A DNA stretch of 64,000 bases. Source: JAMZMI01 sp049115715 (GTDB lineage: Bacteria > Bacteroidota > Bacteroidia > Cytophagales > Cyclobacteriaceae). Within the stretch, counting starts at the first letter, position 1; the number at the start of each line of letters is the position of its first letter. A program made the position numbers and the translations under genes. Where the stretch lies: assembly GCA_049115715.1 (NCBI GenBank), contig JAGDZQ010000042.1, positions 19,850-83,849 on the forward strand, in the 5' to 3' direction. Shown here piece after piece: positions 35,525 through 43,932 of this stretch. The notes beneath the pieces were generated by a model. That model made no database searches, was not told the origin of the DNA, and saw nothing but the letters and a program-made list of their open reading frames with translations.

Positions 35525-36085
35525 ATGGCCATTACCGACGAAGAGTTAATTGAAGGTTGTTGCAAAGAAAACAGTCAATCTCAACAGAAGTTGTATGATA
35601 CATACAGTAAAAGTATGTATCCTATAGCACTGAGATACTCTAAAATGCAACAAGAGGCTGAAGATATACTTCAGGAGGCTTTTATTAAGGTTTTTAAAAA
35701 CATTAAAACATTTAGGAAAGATTCATCACTAGGTTATTGGATTAAGCGAATTGTAATCAATACGGCACTTAACTATCAAAGAAGTAAACTTTACCTCTAT
35801 CCCATGGTAGACGTCAACGAATTGAGGAAAGAATCAGGCTCAGACCTTACACTTTCATCTTTTTCTTATGAGGAACTATTAGGTATAGTGAGGAAGTTAC
35901 CAACAGGGTGTCAGGTAATTTTTAATCTTTATGCCATAGAGGGCTACAAGCATCAGGAAATAGCTGAGATGCTTGAAATAAGTGAAGGGACTTCCAAGTC
36001 TCAATACGCAAGAGCGAAAAGTATTCTGCAGAAATGGGTTTTAGAAAATAACAAAGAGAGTTATGAAAGAGCAGGGGGGAACTGA
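35525..36085 (+). CDS. ECF-type RNA polymerase sigma factor
   Basis: 186 residues. Region 2 is seen in LYDTYSKSMYPIALRYSKMQQEAEDILQEAF (35582 onward) with the DILQEAF core motif, and region 4 in YKHQEIAEMLEISEGTSKSQ, the -35-binding helix-turn-helix. There is no region 3, as expected for ECF factors. It should direct a small envelope regulon. The next gene begins inside its 3' end and has an anti-sigma-like N-terminus, so it is probably held inactive at the inner membrane. In Porphyromonas an ECF factor, SigP, works with PorX on T9SS genes; whether this is that factor cannot be told from sequence alone. Confidence 0.93.
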   Translation: MAITDEELIEGCCKENSQSQQKLYDTYSKSMYPIALRYSKMQQEAEDILQEAFIKVFKNIKTFRKDSSLGYWIKRIVINTALNYQRSKLYLYPMVDVNELRKESGSDLTLSSFSYEELLGIVRKLPTGCQVIFNLYAIEGYKHQEIAEMLEISEGTSKSQYARAKSILQKWVLENNKESYERAGGN

Positions 36086-37469
36086 GGATATTTTCGAACA
36101 AGAATGGCGTGAGGCCTTTGATGGAGTTGAGCAAGCTCCGCCACGAATAGTGTGGAGTGAGATCGATAGAACTTTGGCTCATGAAAAGGCTTTTTTGTAT
36201 AGAAAAAAGTCTATTTACTATAGATGGGCCGCCGCGGCGATCTTCCTATTGGCAACCTCTATTGGATTAATTCAATTGGCAGGAGATCGAGTAGGAATAG
36301 GTAAAACCATTGCTTCGATAGATATAAACAGCCCAGCACCATTAGACGATGCAACTCTTGACTTTTTTGAGCTGGCAGGTTTAGGTGGCTCGAACTCAGG
36401 TGTTACTCCACCACCATCCTCTAAAGGCGAGTTGTTAGCGGCCGCAGCAGGAGGAAATGGTCGATCGCAAAAATCGGCGTATAATTTTTTAACTGGTTCT
36501 TATCCGGAGAAGTTGAAAAAGGATGAGATTAGAGAGGAGCCGATTGCCATGAGAAACCATGAAGTGGCTGTATTAGAATTGGATGCTTTAAAACCACAAA
36601 TTGAATTACAGGAGATTGATCTTGTAGATCACTTATACAACGTTCCAAACTATGGTTTTCGGAGAACCAGAAGATCCAAATCAAAAGAAACTAAGTACTG
36701 GGCAGGGTTGGACTTCAGTTCCAATAGTTTTGATCCCAATTTTCAAAGCTCAGCCGGAGGGCTGGTAGATAATAGTTTAGCTTTTAACTCAACGGCGCGA
36801 TTTTCGGCTTTACATACGGAGCAATTGGATGCTAGCTCACCAACCGTCAACGAAAGTATGCAAACTGGACAGTCACGAGCTTTTGGTTTTAATCTGGGGG
36901 TACAGTTATCGGAAAAGTGGTCGGTACAAAGTGGGCTTCAATATATGAAAGCTCAAGCCACCAATACAACCAACGTTGTGGTTGCGTCTACCAAGTTGCT
37001 TGACCCCATTGCAGTTACATCTCAGATCAAAAATGTTTCGCAGGTGAGAAGTGTGATACAAGCAGACGAAGTTGTAGAATACAACTATCAGGACGTTGAT
37101 TTGCAGAATGAATTTCAGTTTGCAAGTATTCCAATCGAAGCTGGTTATAAAATTCTGGACAATAGATTTAGTCTTGCGGTGAAAGCTGGTCTTGCGGCCA
37201 ACCTTTATTTGGGCAATAAACTGAGAGATCCCGATCGTAAGATTGCAGATGTGACCATCGGACCGGGTTCAAACTCCCCTTATAAGGAATTGAGCTTCAC
37301 TGGATTGGCAGGCCTTCAAATGAGTTATGAGTTTGTAAATCGTTTTAACCTTATCATTGAGCCAAACTATAGAAGATCGATTGATAATGTCACTAAGAGT
37401 AGTTCTGAGTTTGTTTTTGCTCCTTCAGGATTTGGTTTACAAACAGGAATCCGATACGAATTCAACTAA
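36063..37469 (+). CDS. Anti-sigma-like membrane anchor fused to an outer-membrane-type beta-barrel
   Basis: 468 residues overlapping the sigma gene by 23 bases. Residues 1-50 are a short cytoplasmic-type segment (FEQEWREAFDGVEQAPPRIVW), followed by one transmembrane helix at about 54-73 (RWAAAAIFLLATSIGLIQLA). A low-complexity linker leads to a C-terminal region from about 240 with alternating strands (FGFNLGVQLSEKWSVQSGLQYM, FNLIIEPNYRRSID, GFGLQTGIRYEFN), typical of an outer-membrane barrel. The N-terminus probably binds the sigma factor. One chain spanning both membranes is unusual but recurs next to Bacteroidota ECF genes. The true location of the barrel is inference. Confidence 0.8.
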   Translation: MKEQGGTEDIFEQEWREAFDGVEQAPPRIVWSEIDRTLAHEKAFLYRKKSIYYRWAAAAIFLLATSIGLIQLAGDRVGIGKTIASIDINSPAPLDDATLDFFELAGLGGSNSGVTPPPSSKGELLAAAAGGNGRSQKSAYNFLTGSYPEKLKKDEIREEPIAMRNHEVAVLELDALKPQIELQEIDLVDHLYNVPNYGFRRTRRSKSKETKYWAGLDFSSNSFDPNFQSSAGGLVDNSLAFNSTARFSALHTEQLDASSPTVNESMQTGQSRAFGFNLGVQLSEKWSVQSGLQYMKAQATNTTNVVVASTKLLDPIAVTSQIKNVSQVRSVIQADEVVEYNYQDVDLQNEFQFASIPIEAGYKILDNRFSLAVKAGLAANLYLGNKLRDPDRKIADVTIGPGSNSPYKELSFTGLAGLQMSYEFVNRFNLIIEPNYRRSIDNVTKSSSEFVFAPSGFGLQTGIRYEFN

Positions 37470-37611
37470 CCCATTTCATCTGTAAAAGAATCGATCATTT
37501 CAGTAACGGATGATCTAATTTACTATTTACCTAATCATTCGGGTTAAAATTGAATTCCATAGCTTCTCTGGAAAATGGATTTGATTCATATTTGTACCAA
37601 ATTCAAATTGC

Positions 37612-38586
37612 ATGTCTCAGAAGCCAATTACTTCCTTCATAGAAAAACATTTTTTGCACTTCAATGCTGCTGCGCTTCATGATGCAGCTAAAGGATATGT
37701 AAGCCATCTGGAAAGTGGAAAGAAAATGCTGATCTCTCTTGCTGGAGCCATGAGCACAGCAGAGCTGGGTATTTCTATTGCAGAAATGATTCGACAGGAT
37801 AAAGTGCAGATTATCTCATGTACAGGCGCAAATCTGGAAGAGGATATCATGAATTTGGTAGCACATTCGCATTACAAGAGAGTACCTCATTATCGAGACC
37901 TCACTCCGCAAGATGAGCGCGAACTATTGGATAAAGGCCTCAATCGAGTGACAGATACCTGTATACCGGAAGAGGAAGCGTTCAGAAGAATTCAGGAACA
38001 TATTTTCAAAATTTGGAAAGATGCAGAAGAAAAAGGAGAGCGATATTTTCCACATGAATTCATGTATAAGCTATTGGATTCTGGAGCACTTGATGAGCAT
38101 TTTGAGATTGATCCAAAAAACAGCTGGATGATTGCTGCGAAGGAGCAGAATTTACCCATTATCGTACCTGGATGGGAAGATTCGACCATGGGCAATATTT
38201 TCGCTTCTTACTGTCTGAAAGGAGAACTCCATCCATCCACGATGAAGTCAGGGATTGAATACATGATGTATTTGTCAGACTGGTACGTGAAAAATGCTGA
38301 GGATAAAGGAATTGGGTTTTTTCAAATAGGGGGTGGCATAGCAGGTGATTTTCCCATATGCGTAGTTCCTATGCTATATCAAGATATGGAGATGGAGAGT
38401 ATTCCATTCTGGAGCTATTTCTGTCAAATATCGGATTCTACAACAAGTTACGGCTCTTACAGTGGCGCTGTGCCAAATGAAAAAATAACATGGGGTAAAC
38501 TGGATATTGATACACCAAAATTCATCATTGAATCAGATGCCACCATAGTCGCACCTTTGATATTTGGATACATTTTGGGCTGGTAG
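37612..38586 (+). CDS. Deoxyhypusine synthase family protein
   Basis: 324 residues. It has NAD-binding stretches AGAMSTAELGISIAEM and SCTGANLEEDIMNLVAH, FFQIGGGIAGDFPICVVP, and near the C-terminus SYSGAVPNEKITWGKLDID, whose Lys296 corresponds to the enamine-forming lysine of deoxyhypusine synthase. Eukaryotic members modify eIF5A using spermidine; bacteria lack eIF5A, and some bacterial homologues make homospermidine instead. A role in polyamine metabolism, in the cytoplasm, is the best inference. It is monocistronic and convergent with the next gene. Confidence 0.9.
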   Translation: MSQKPITSFIEKHFLHFNAAALHDAAKGYVSHLESGKKMLISLAGAMSTAELGISIAEMIRQDKVQIISCTGANLEEDIMNLVAHSHYKRVPHYRDLTPQDERELLDKGLNRVTDTCIPEEEAFRRIQEHIFKIWKDAEEKGERYFPHEFMYKLLDSGALDEHFEIDPKNSWMIAAKEQNLPIIVPGWEDSTMGNIFASYCLKGELHPSTMKSGIEYMMYLSDWYVKNAEDKGIGFFQIGGGIAGDFPICVVPMLYQDMEMESIPFWSYFCQISDSTTSYGSYSGAVPNEKITWGKLDIDTPKFIIESDATIVAPLIFGYILGW

Positions 38587-38594
38587 TAGTTTCC

Positions 38595-39170
38595 CTATTT
38601 TGATTTTGGAGTGAGTAAACCTCTCATAAAGAGGTTATAATCTTCGCATGTTAGAAACGATTCTCCGCCTGAATAGGGGCAAGTTTGATAAACAAGATCA
38701 AATGGCCCTTTCTTTATGATGACTCCATTGCCATGACATACCGGGCAAATCATTTTTGAAAGTCCACCACAATCGTATTCATCGCTAGAGAGTTTCGCTG
38801 CTGTCTCTTTTTGTGCCTTTCTGCTTATGACAAGATACTCTTCTTCGGCAAGCTGCAGATACTTTACAGCTTCGCTATAAAATCTTCCTTTCGTACCCTT
38901 CAGCTGAATGTATTTATTAAGCCAATTGATACTTTGTTTGTATTTTTCAAGATGAAAACTGTTTCTCCCAAAGTAGTAAGCGATATTTGATGGTAGCGTC
39001 TCCATGTGACTGATGACCTCCCTTAATTCGATATCAGCCGCCTTATATTCGCCCTTTCCCATCAAATCAACGGCATAGTCGACTTGCTTAGAAAGCTGAC
39101 CCTCAGATGGCTGCTGAGCAAATGAGTGAAGTGAGAGAAAAAGTAAAAGGAAGAAAAAAGTATTTTTCAT
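38595..39170 (-). CDS. Secreted TPR-like protein with a C-terminal zinc-ribbon-like motif
   Basis: Signal peptide (FFFLLLFLSLHSFAQ). The middle looks like tetratricopeptide helices (YKAADIELREVISHMETL, YKQSINWLNKYIQLKG). The C-terminus carries cysteine pairs (CGGLSKMICPVCHGNGV, YQTCPYSGGESFLTC) that resemble a DnaJ-type zinc-finger half. A zinc ribbon on an exported protein is odd and may instead be a disulfide structure. I do not recognise the family or function. Confidence 0.72.
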   Translation of the reverse strand: MKNTFFFLLLFLSLHSFAQQPSEGQLSKQVDYAVDLMGKGEYKAADIELREVISHMETLPSNIAYYFGRNSFHLEKYKQSINWLNKYIQLKGTKGRFYSEAVKYLQLAEEEYLVISRKAQKETAAKLSSDEYDCGGLSKMICPVCHGNGVIIKKGPFDLVYQTCPYSGGESFLTCEDYNLFMRGLLTPKSK

Positions 39171-39443
39171 TGCTAAAAGGCTGAACGCAAATATTGTGAA
39201 TTAAATATATTCGACAGTGAATTTTTGAATATAGGATTTCAGAAAATCATCTCCATGGTCTTTGTCATCTCAATCATCATGCCCAATTCTTCATTGTTGT
39301 GTCGATTGCTTGATACCTTCATCTTATTAAGTGAGATAATTTTGACTGATCTATCGAATGCCCATATCTTCGCATTAAAATATGGCTTGCATCATAATAA
39401 TTGAGCTTGAGGTCGTTTGATTAAAAACATCTATTTCAGGAAT

Positions 39444-39782
39444 ATGAAATATTGCTTTATTCTGGTACTTTTCTTCTTTGGAGCATTTGCTGTCAATGCA
39501 CAAACAACGAGAGATGTTGCTCCAACTCCTCCCAAGCCGGCATATCGATCTGAGAAAGATGAAAAATTCTCAATATTCAAGAAGAAAAAAAGTGACAAGG
39601 ACGATGAAGTCACACAGTTTCGAAAAAGAATGAAAAAGGTTTCTAAGAAAAATCTTAAAAACGAGAAACTTGCACAGAAACCTCAATATTCAGACCCACT
39701 ATATTTCGGACACAAAAAACCACCTAAGAAGAGAAAGAACGGCAAGAAGAAGTTTTGTAAGGAGTGTGGACTTTCACATTAG
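39444..39782 (+). CDS. Small lysine-rich exported protein
   Basis: The ATG at 39444 gives a clean signal peptide (YCFILVLFFFGAFAVNAQ); the frame opens with a TTG nine codons earlier. The mature 94 residues are very basic (FSIFKKKKSDKDDE, RKRMKKVSKKNLKNEK, KKPPKKRKNGKKKF) and end in a CKECG motif. It is probably disordered and could bind nucleic acid, polysaccharide or lipid head groups in the envelope. No family is recognised. It is 11 bases upstream of the acylphosphatase gene and likely co-transcribed. Confidence 0.65.
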   Translation: MKYCFILVLFFFGAFAVNAQTTRDVAPTPPKPAYRSEKDEKFSIFKKKKSDKDDEVTQFRKRMKKVSKKNLKNEKLAQKPQYSDPLYFGHKKPPKKRKNGKKKFCKECGLSH

Positions 39783-39793
39783 ATTCTTGACAA

Positions 39794-40066
39794 ATGATTG
39801 CGCTAAGTATTCAGTGTATAGGGAAAGTTCAAGGAGTATTTTTTAGGGTTTCTACTAAATCGAAAGCCGATATTCTTAATGTAAATGGCTGGATAAGAAA
39901 TGAGCCAGACGGGTCAGTTTTGATTCACGCAGAAGGATCTGATGATCAAGTCAATAAGTTTTTGGAGTGGTGTAGGATTGGTTCTCAGTTTGCCAGAGTT
40001 GACGATGTGAAGATTGAGGGATCAAATATTGAAGGTTTCAATTCTTTTGAAATCAAGCACTCTTAA
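39794..40066 (+). CDS. acyP: Acylphosphatase
   Basis: 90 residues, the normal size. The phosphate-binding loop GKVQGVFFRVSTKSKA includes the catalytic Arg, and the Asn of GWIRNEPDGSV completes the site. It hydrolyses acyl phosphates such as acetyl or carbamoyl phosphate in the cytoplasm. The 3' end overlaps the convergent gene by 14 bases. Confidence 0.95.
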   Translation: MIALSIQCIGKVQGVFFRVSTKSKADILNVNGWIRNEPDGSVLIHAEGSDDQVNKFLEWCRIGSQFARVDDVKIEGSNIEGFNSFEIKHS

Positions 40067-40550
40067 GCATCTTGTTTCTCGTGATCTCTACTTTGAAGTG
40101 AGATAGGATATTTCGGCGAATACCGTAGAAGAGAAACTTACTATTTGTGTCATATTTCAGTACACAGATTTTAATAATAGCGCGATATACCTCAGGCTGA
40201 TTGCAGAAGTGGTTCATCCAGATTTCAAACTCAGAAGTCCAGTTCTCTGCATATACTTCGTAGTGACTTCTGCCGTCCCATATAATCTCCAGTTGATTAT
40301 CGCCTTTCTTAAGTCTGTAGATGGCAGCAAGGGTTGTATAAAGCTCTGAGAGGAATGATGTGTCGTACGTCTTCACTCCGTTTAGTTCAAGAATGAAATC
40401 GTCTACCAAACCCATTGGGTTTTCGTTGATTCTATAACCTTCTACTGCTCTCTCTACCCAAAAGTTAAGCAGCTGAGGCTCTACGAAACCCTGAGCCGCA
40501 CGAAGAATGCTGTTCTTGTCCTGATCGAAATATTTGTCCTGATAATGCAT
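40053..40550 (-). CDS. Hypothetical cytoplasmic protein, 165 aa
   Basis: I do not recognise this protein. It is soluble, mixed helix and strand, with many aromatic residues (FWVERAVEGYRI, LEIIWDGRSHYEVYAENW). No signal peptide or known motif is visible. It ends with a 14-base convergent overlap with acyP, and is followed on its upstream side by the terminators of the duplicated lipoprotein genes, so it is transcribed on its own. Confidence 0.75.
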   Translation of the reverse strand: MHYQDKYFDQDKNSILRAAQGFVEPQLLNFWVERAVEGYRINENPMGLVDDFILELNGVKTYDTSFLSELYTTLAAIYRLKKGDNQLEIIWDGRSHYEVYAENWTSEFEIWMNHFCNQPEVYRAIIKICVLKYDTNSKFLFYGIRRNILSHFKVEITRNKMLKSA

Positions 40551-40571
40551 AGCTGACTACAAAAATAGGGC

Positions 40572-40604
40572 AAAAAAAAAGGAATGACATAGGTCATTCC
40601 TTTT
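40572..40604 (-). terminator. Terminator of the downstream duplicated lipoprotein gene
   Basis: Read leftward, AAGGAATGAC pairs with GTCATTCCTT and runs into nine T. It is nearly identical to the terminator at 41195-41226, showing it was copied with the gene. Confidence 0.9.
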
Positions 40605-40626
40605 CATAGGATATATTTTTTCTCAA

Positions 40627-41100
40627 TTAAAGATTCCAAACGAATTTCCAATCTCCTTCGAAGGCTGCAACTCGATTTCCCGGCTCGTTGTTGAATGTAA
40701 GTGTCACCTTAGAATCCGTTACCGTTGCAGTCATTGCAATACCATTTAGCGTAATTGCACTAGTCGAAGTACCATCGAATGACCAACTTCCGGAAGTTCC
40801 TTCTGCGCCGAATACAGCGTCAGAACCTTCGTTATCTGGAACACCAGTAACGGTATAAGTTCCATCAAAAGTATCTGAATCGAAAGTTAAGGTAAGATTC
40901 AATGTACTCCACTCTGATCTGGTGTCAGTATCGAAAGTAACCTCGTCTGGAGCTCCCGATGCAACTTTTACAAAGTTTTCGCCAATTTCAATTCTCGCAT
41001 CTGGTTCGACTGGATCCTTCTTCTTGTCTGGCCCGCACGAAATGAAAATCATCAATGAACCAAATACCAATGCAGTAAGTAATTGTGTGAATTTTTTCAT
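40627..41100 (-). CDS. Lipoprotein, duplicated copy 2 (157 aa)
   Basis: Lipoprotein signal MKKFTQLLTALVFGSLMIF with the lipobox ISC, then a charged linker (GPDKKKDPVEPD). The mature domain is all-beta with an ordered repeat of short Thr-rich strands (STLNLTLTFDSDTF, TYTVTGVPDNEG, TATVTDSKVTLTF). The linker differs strongly from copy 1 while the domain is conserved, which may alter surface sorting of the lipoprotein. No named family is recognised. It is probably exposed in the outer membrane. Confidence 0.85.
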   Translation of the reverse strand: MKKFTQLLTALVFGSLMIFISCGPDKKKDPVEPDARIEIGENFVKVASGAPDEVTFDTDTRSEWSTLNLTLTFDSDTFDGTYTVTGVPDNEGSDAVFGAEGTSGSWSFDGTSTSAITLNGIAMTATVTDSKVTLTFNNEPGNRVAAFEGDWKFVWNL

Positions 41101-41194
41101 GTTTTCTTTTATTTAGCTTTTGTTTCTAACTCGTTTGCTTCTCAGAGGAAGTGAATTTCATATCATCGAAGCAGATGTACCTTAAAAATAGTAC

Positions 41195-41226
41195 AAAAAA
41201 AAAGGAATGACATTGTCATTCCTTTC
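41195..41226 (-). terminator. Terminator of the upstream duplicated lipoprotein gene
   Basis: Read leftward, AAAGGAATGA pairs with TCATTCCTTT and continues into a T run. It isolates copy 1 from copy 2, so each needs its own promoter. Confidence 0.9.
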
Positions 41227-41246
41227 GTAAGATATATTTTTCTGGA

Positions 41247-41723
41247 TTAAAGATTCCAAACAAATTTCCAATCCCCTTCGAATGCAGCAACTCTATTTCC
41301 AGGCTCATTGTTGAATGTAAGTGTAACCTTAGAAGCTGTTACCGTTGCAGTCATTGGAATGCCATTTAGAGTGATTGCGCTACCTGTGGTGTCATCAAAT
41401 GACCAGTTTCCAGTAGCACCTTCTACGCCAAATACAGCATCGGAACCTTCATTATCAGGAATGCCAGTAACTGTATAGGTTCCAGCAAAGGTTTCTGAAT
41501 TGAAAGTCAAGGTAAGATTCAATGTACTCCACTCTGATCTAGTATCGGTATCGAAAGTAACCTCATCCGGAGCTCCTGATGCAACTTTTACAAAGTTTTC
41601 ACCAATTTCAATTCTTGAATCCGGCTCAGCTGGCGTATCATCTCCGCCTCCACCTCCACAAGAGATGAAAATCATCAATGAACCAAATACCAAGGCAGTA
41701 AGTAATTGTGTAAATTTTTTCAT
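41247..41723 (-). CDS. Lipoprotein, duplicated copy 1 (158 aa)
   Basis: The same signal peptide as copy 2 with ISC at the lipobox, then a glycine and aspartate linker (GGGGGDDTPAEPD) in place of the lysine-rich one. The beta-rich domain is nearly the same (EIGENFVKVASGAPDEV and FEGDWKFVWNL are identical in both). The likely role is a small outer-membrane or surface lipoprotein; ligand unknown. It is the promoter-proximal copy in the tandem pair. Confidence 0.85.
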   Translation of the reverse strand: MKKFTQLLTALVFGSLMIFISCGGGGGDDTPAEPDSRIEIGENFVKVASGAPDEVTFDTDTRSEWSTLNLTLTFNSETFAGTYTVTGIPDNEGSDAVFGVEGATGNWSFDDTTGSAITLNGIPMTATVTASKVTLTFNNEPGNRVAAFEGDWKFVWNL

Positions 41724-41880
41724 GTTTTCTGTTGTTCTAACTTTTTGTTTCTAACTCATTTAAATTCTAACATCGTAAAAATATCAGATTTTCTCAACTA
41801 AACCTAGCAAATAAAAAAGAACTTAGATTTGCCAGATGACGCTGCGAATGCAACGAAGAAGGGTGGTTTTTCTTATACAT

Positions 41881-42492
41881 TCAACTGATTTTTTTTATAG
41901 AAACTTCTCCTTCACATAGGGCAATTTCATGCCTGAGATTAGAAGCCATTACAATCGAGGTTGTTTTTGGAGCTGATGAAACCAGCGATTCGAACCAGTC
42001 GATCCCACTCTGATCCAGATTAGAAGTCGGCTCATCTAAGAAAATGACATCAGCTTCAAACCCCATCGCCACGATCAACTTAGTTCTCTGTTTCATTCCG
42101 CTGGAGAAGTCTTTGATATATTTATCTCTGGCATTCCGTAGGTCGGCATCAGCGAGCATTTGATCCAAATCACCGATGGTGTTTTTGAATTTCTTGTGGA
42201 AATCAAGAAACTCTGCTAGGGTGAACTCTTCTATCAGGTTGAAGTAGGGTGCTACAAAGTTCATTTTCAATTGAATGTCTTCAAGATCGATTTCTTGGTC
42301 ACCATCAAGATATCGGATCGTACCTTCTGTGTGAAGCGCGTAAGAGGCAAGTATCTTGAGAAGAGTAGATTTTCCTGATCCATTGGGGCCAGTGATGGCT
42401 AATCTCTTGCCGGATTCGACCCTAAGATCAAATCCTCTAAATATCCAATCTCGATTGAAACGCTTCCCCAGTTTTTCTGCCTGTATTATCAT
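41881..42492 (-). CDS. ABC transporter ATP-binding protein
   Basis: 203 residues, short for the family. Walker A is GPNGSGKSTLLKIL, the signature FSSGMKQR, Walker B VIFLDEPTSNLD, and the switch region VMASN. The Q-loop falls in LKMNFVAPYFNL. It hydrolyses ATP to power a permease, but no permease gene is adjacent; it resembles the CcmA-like exporter ATPases. It is seven bases downstream of the HD-domain gene in the same direction and probably shares its transcript. Confidence 0.92.
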   Translation of the reverse strand: MIIQAEKLGKRFNRDWIFRGFDLRVESGKRLAITGPNGSGKSTLLKILASYALHTEGTIRYLDGDQEIDLEDIQLKMNFVAPYFNLIEEFTLAEFLDFHKKFKNTIGDLDQMLADADLRNARDKYIKDFSSGMKQRTKLIVAMGFEADVIFLDEPTSNLDQSGIDWFESLVSSAPKTTSIVMASNLRHEIALCEGEVSIKKIS

Positions 42493-42498
42493 TTTACT

Positions 42499-43809
42499 TT
42501 AATAACTGTTTTTTGGGAAGCTGATATAATTCTTCTTCACAATCCTACTCATAACTGTAATATTTGGCAAGTCTGAGGCCTTTGCTACATCTACTATTTC
42601 TCCATTTTTCATCAAGATGTCGATACTTTCATCTTTCACTACATAGGCTGAATTGCTGATTGCACCTTTTTGAATAAGAAAAGGTAAATCTGCTTCTTTA
42701 ATACCTTGAGTGACCAGTTTTGCTTCAATTTCTGAAATCAATGCCTGATCTATTTCTTCATTGGAAAGGATGATTTTGAAAAGTCGTCTTGACAGGAGAT
42801 CGTTACTCAAAGACCTCAATATTAAATCTTCGTGAGATACCCATTGCTTTATGGATCCCCAAATGTCCGTGTCGTCTAGCTGCACAAAAACTTCCAGCAA
42901 GTCCTGATCTTCAAAAAAATCATTGGCTGAGATCTCCTGTTCCAGAAAAATCGCCAGTGCAGGAGTGCTTGGTACTGGTTGAGCTGTTTGTGTAAGCATC
43001 TTGGCTCTTTTGATTAAAGAGACAAGCATGGATTCAGCGGCCACAGCGGTCTTGTGAAGGTAAACCTGCCAGTACATCAACCTCCTTGCGTTGAGGAAGT
43101 TTTCTATACTGTAGATTCCCTTTTCCTCCACAACAAGACGATCGTCATGTACATTGAGCATTTTGATAATACGCTCAGAACCAATCGTGCCTTCATGAAC
43201 TCCTGTGAAGAAACTATCCCGTTTTAGATAATCGAGTCGATCTACGTCGAGCTGTGAAGAAACTAGCTGATGTAAAAATTTTCTTTGATAAACTCCGGTA
43301 AATACTTGCTTCGCCAATGTGAGTTTTCCCTGAAATTCATCATTCAACTTATCGAAGAGCCAAAGAGAAATTTGTTCGTGTTTTACATCCTTGAATAAAC
43401 TGAATTCTAAAGTATGAGAAAATGGGCCGTGACCTATATCATGCAAGAGAATGGCAATCAGCGCAGCTTCATATTCAGCTTCAAAAATCATAACACCTTT
43501 CCCTCTTAGATTGTCAAGCGTCTTTTGCATAAGGTGCATGGCACCAATGGCATGGTGAAAGCGTGTATGATGCGCGCCGGGGTAGACTAAGTCGGTCAAC
43601 CCAAGTTGTTTTATTCTCCTTAGCCTTTGAAAATACGGATGCTCAATAATATCAAAGATGAGATCGTTGTAGATGGTAATGAATCCGTAAACGGGATCAT
43701 TTAATATTTTCTTTTTGTTCAAAAGAGAATTGGGTTTGATTTTTGTGAAACAAAATTTACTTGACAGTTCATTTAGATTGATTCTCTCAATTTGGTAATG
43801 ATCAGTCAA
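42499..43809 (-). CDS. HD-domain phosphohydrolase (dNTPase/SAMHD1-like)
   Basis: 436 residues. The HD motif includes HTRFHHAIGAMHLM and ILLHDIGHGPFSHTLE, then SSQLDVDRLDYLKRDSFFTG, as in dGTPase and SAMHD1-like proteins. It should be a metal-dependent phosphohydrolase on nucleotides in the cytoplasm. The start at 43809 gives an N-terminal extension of about 29 residues; a TTG with the codon starting at 43722 yields NKKKILNDPVYGFITI, closer to relatives, so the true start may be later. It is divergent from porX. Confidence 0.9.
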   Translation of the reverse strand: MTDHYQIERINLNELSSKFCFTKIKPNSLLNKKKILNDPVYGFITIYNDLIFDIIEHPYFQRLRRIKQLGLTDLVYPGAHHTRFHHAIGAMHLMQKTLDNLRGKGVMIFEAEYEAALIAILLHDIGHGPFSHTLEFSLFKDVKHEQISLWLFDKLNDEFQGKLTLAKQVFTGVYQRKFLHQLVSSQLDVDRLDYLKRDSFFTGVHEGTIGSERIIKMLNVHDDRLVVEEKGIYSIENFLNARRLMYWQVYLHKTAVAAESMLVSLIKRAKMLTQTAQPVPSTPALAIFLEQEISANDFFEDQDLLEVFVQLDDTDIWGSIKQWVSHEDLILRSLSNDLLSRRLFKIILSNEEIDQALISEIEAKLVTQGIKEADLPFLIQKGAISNSAYVVKDESIDILMKNGEIVDVAKASDLPNITVMSRIVKKNYISFPKNSY

Positions 43810-43932
43810 ACATCATATTTATTTAAATAATCAATTAGGTTAGCATTAATTCTCAAAAATAGGTCAAAACAGTAATTGGTAGTCCTAGCTTTGGTTTTAA
43901 AATCTGCTTAAAATTCAATCAAGAAATTATCT

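Larger units (their letters stand above)
40572..41754 (-). repeat. Tandem duplication of leader, lipoprotein gene and terminator
   Basis: Two units, about 40572-41140 and 41195-41754, share the leader (GAGTTAGAAACAAAA), the signal peptide, roughly 85 percent of the protein, and the terminator hairpin. This is a recent tandem gene duplication in which each copy kept a complete expression unit. Confidence 0.9.

Noticed and set aside
39200..39400. A leftward open frame in the gap before the lysine-rich protein gene that reads like a short peptide
   Set aside because: It has no start codon near its upstream end and only about 27 codons after its first ATG. It could be a relic, but I cannot support it.
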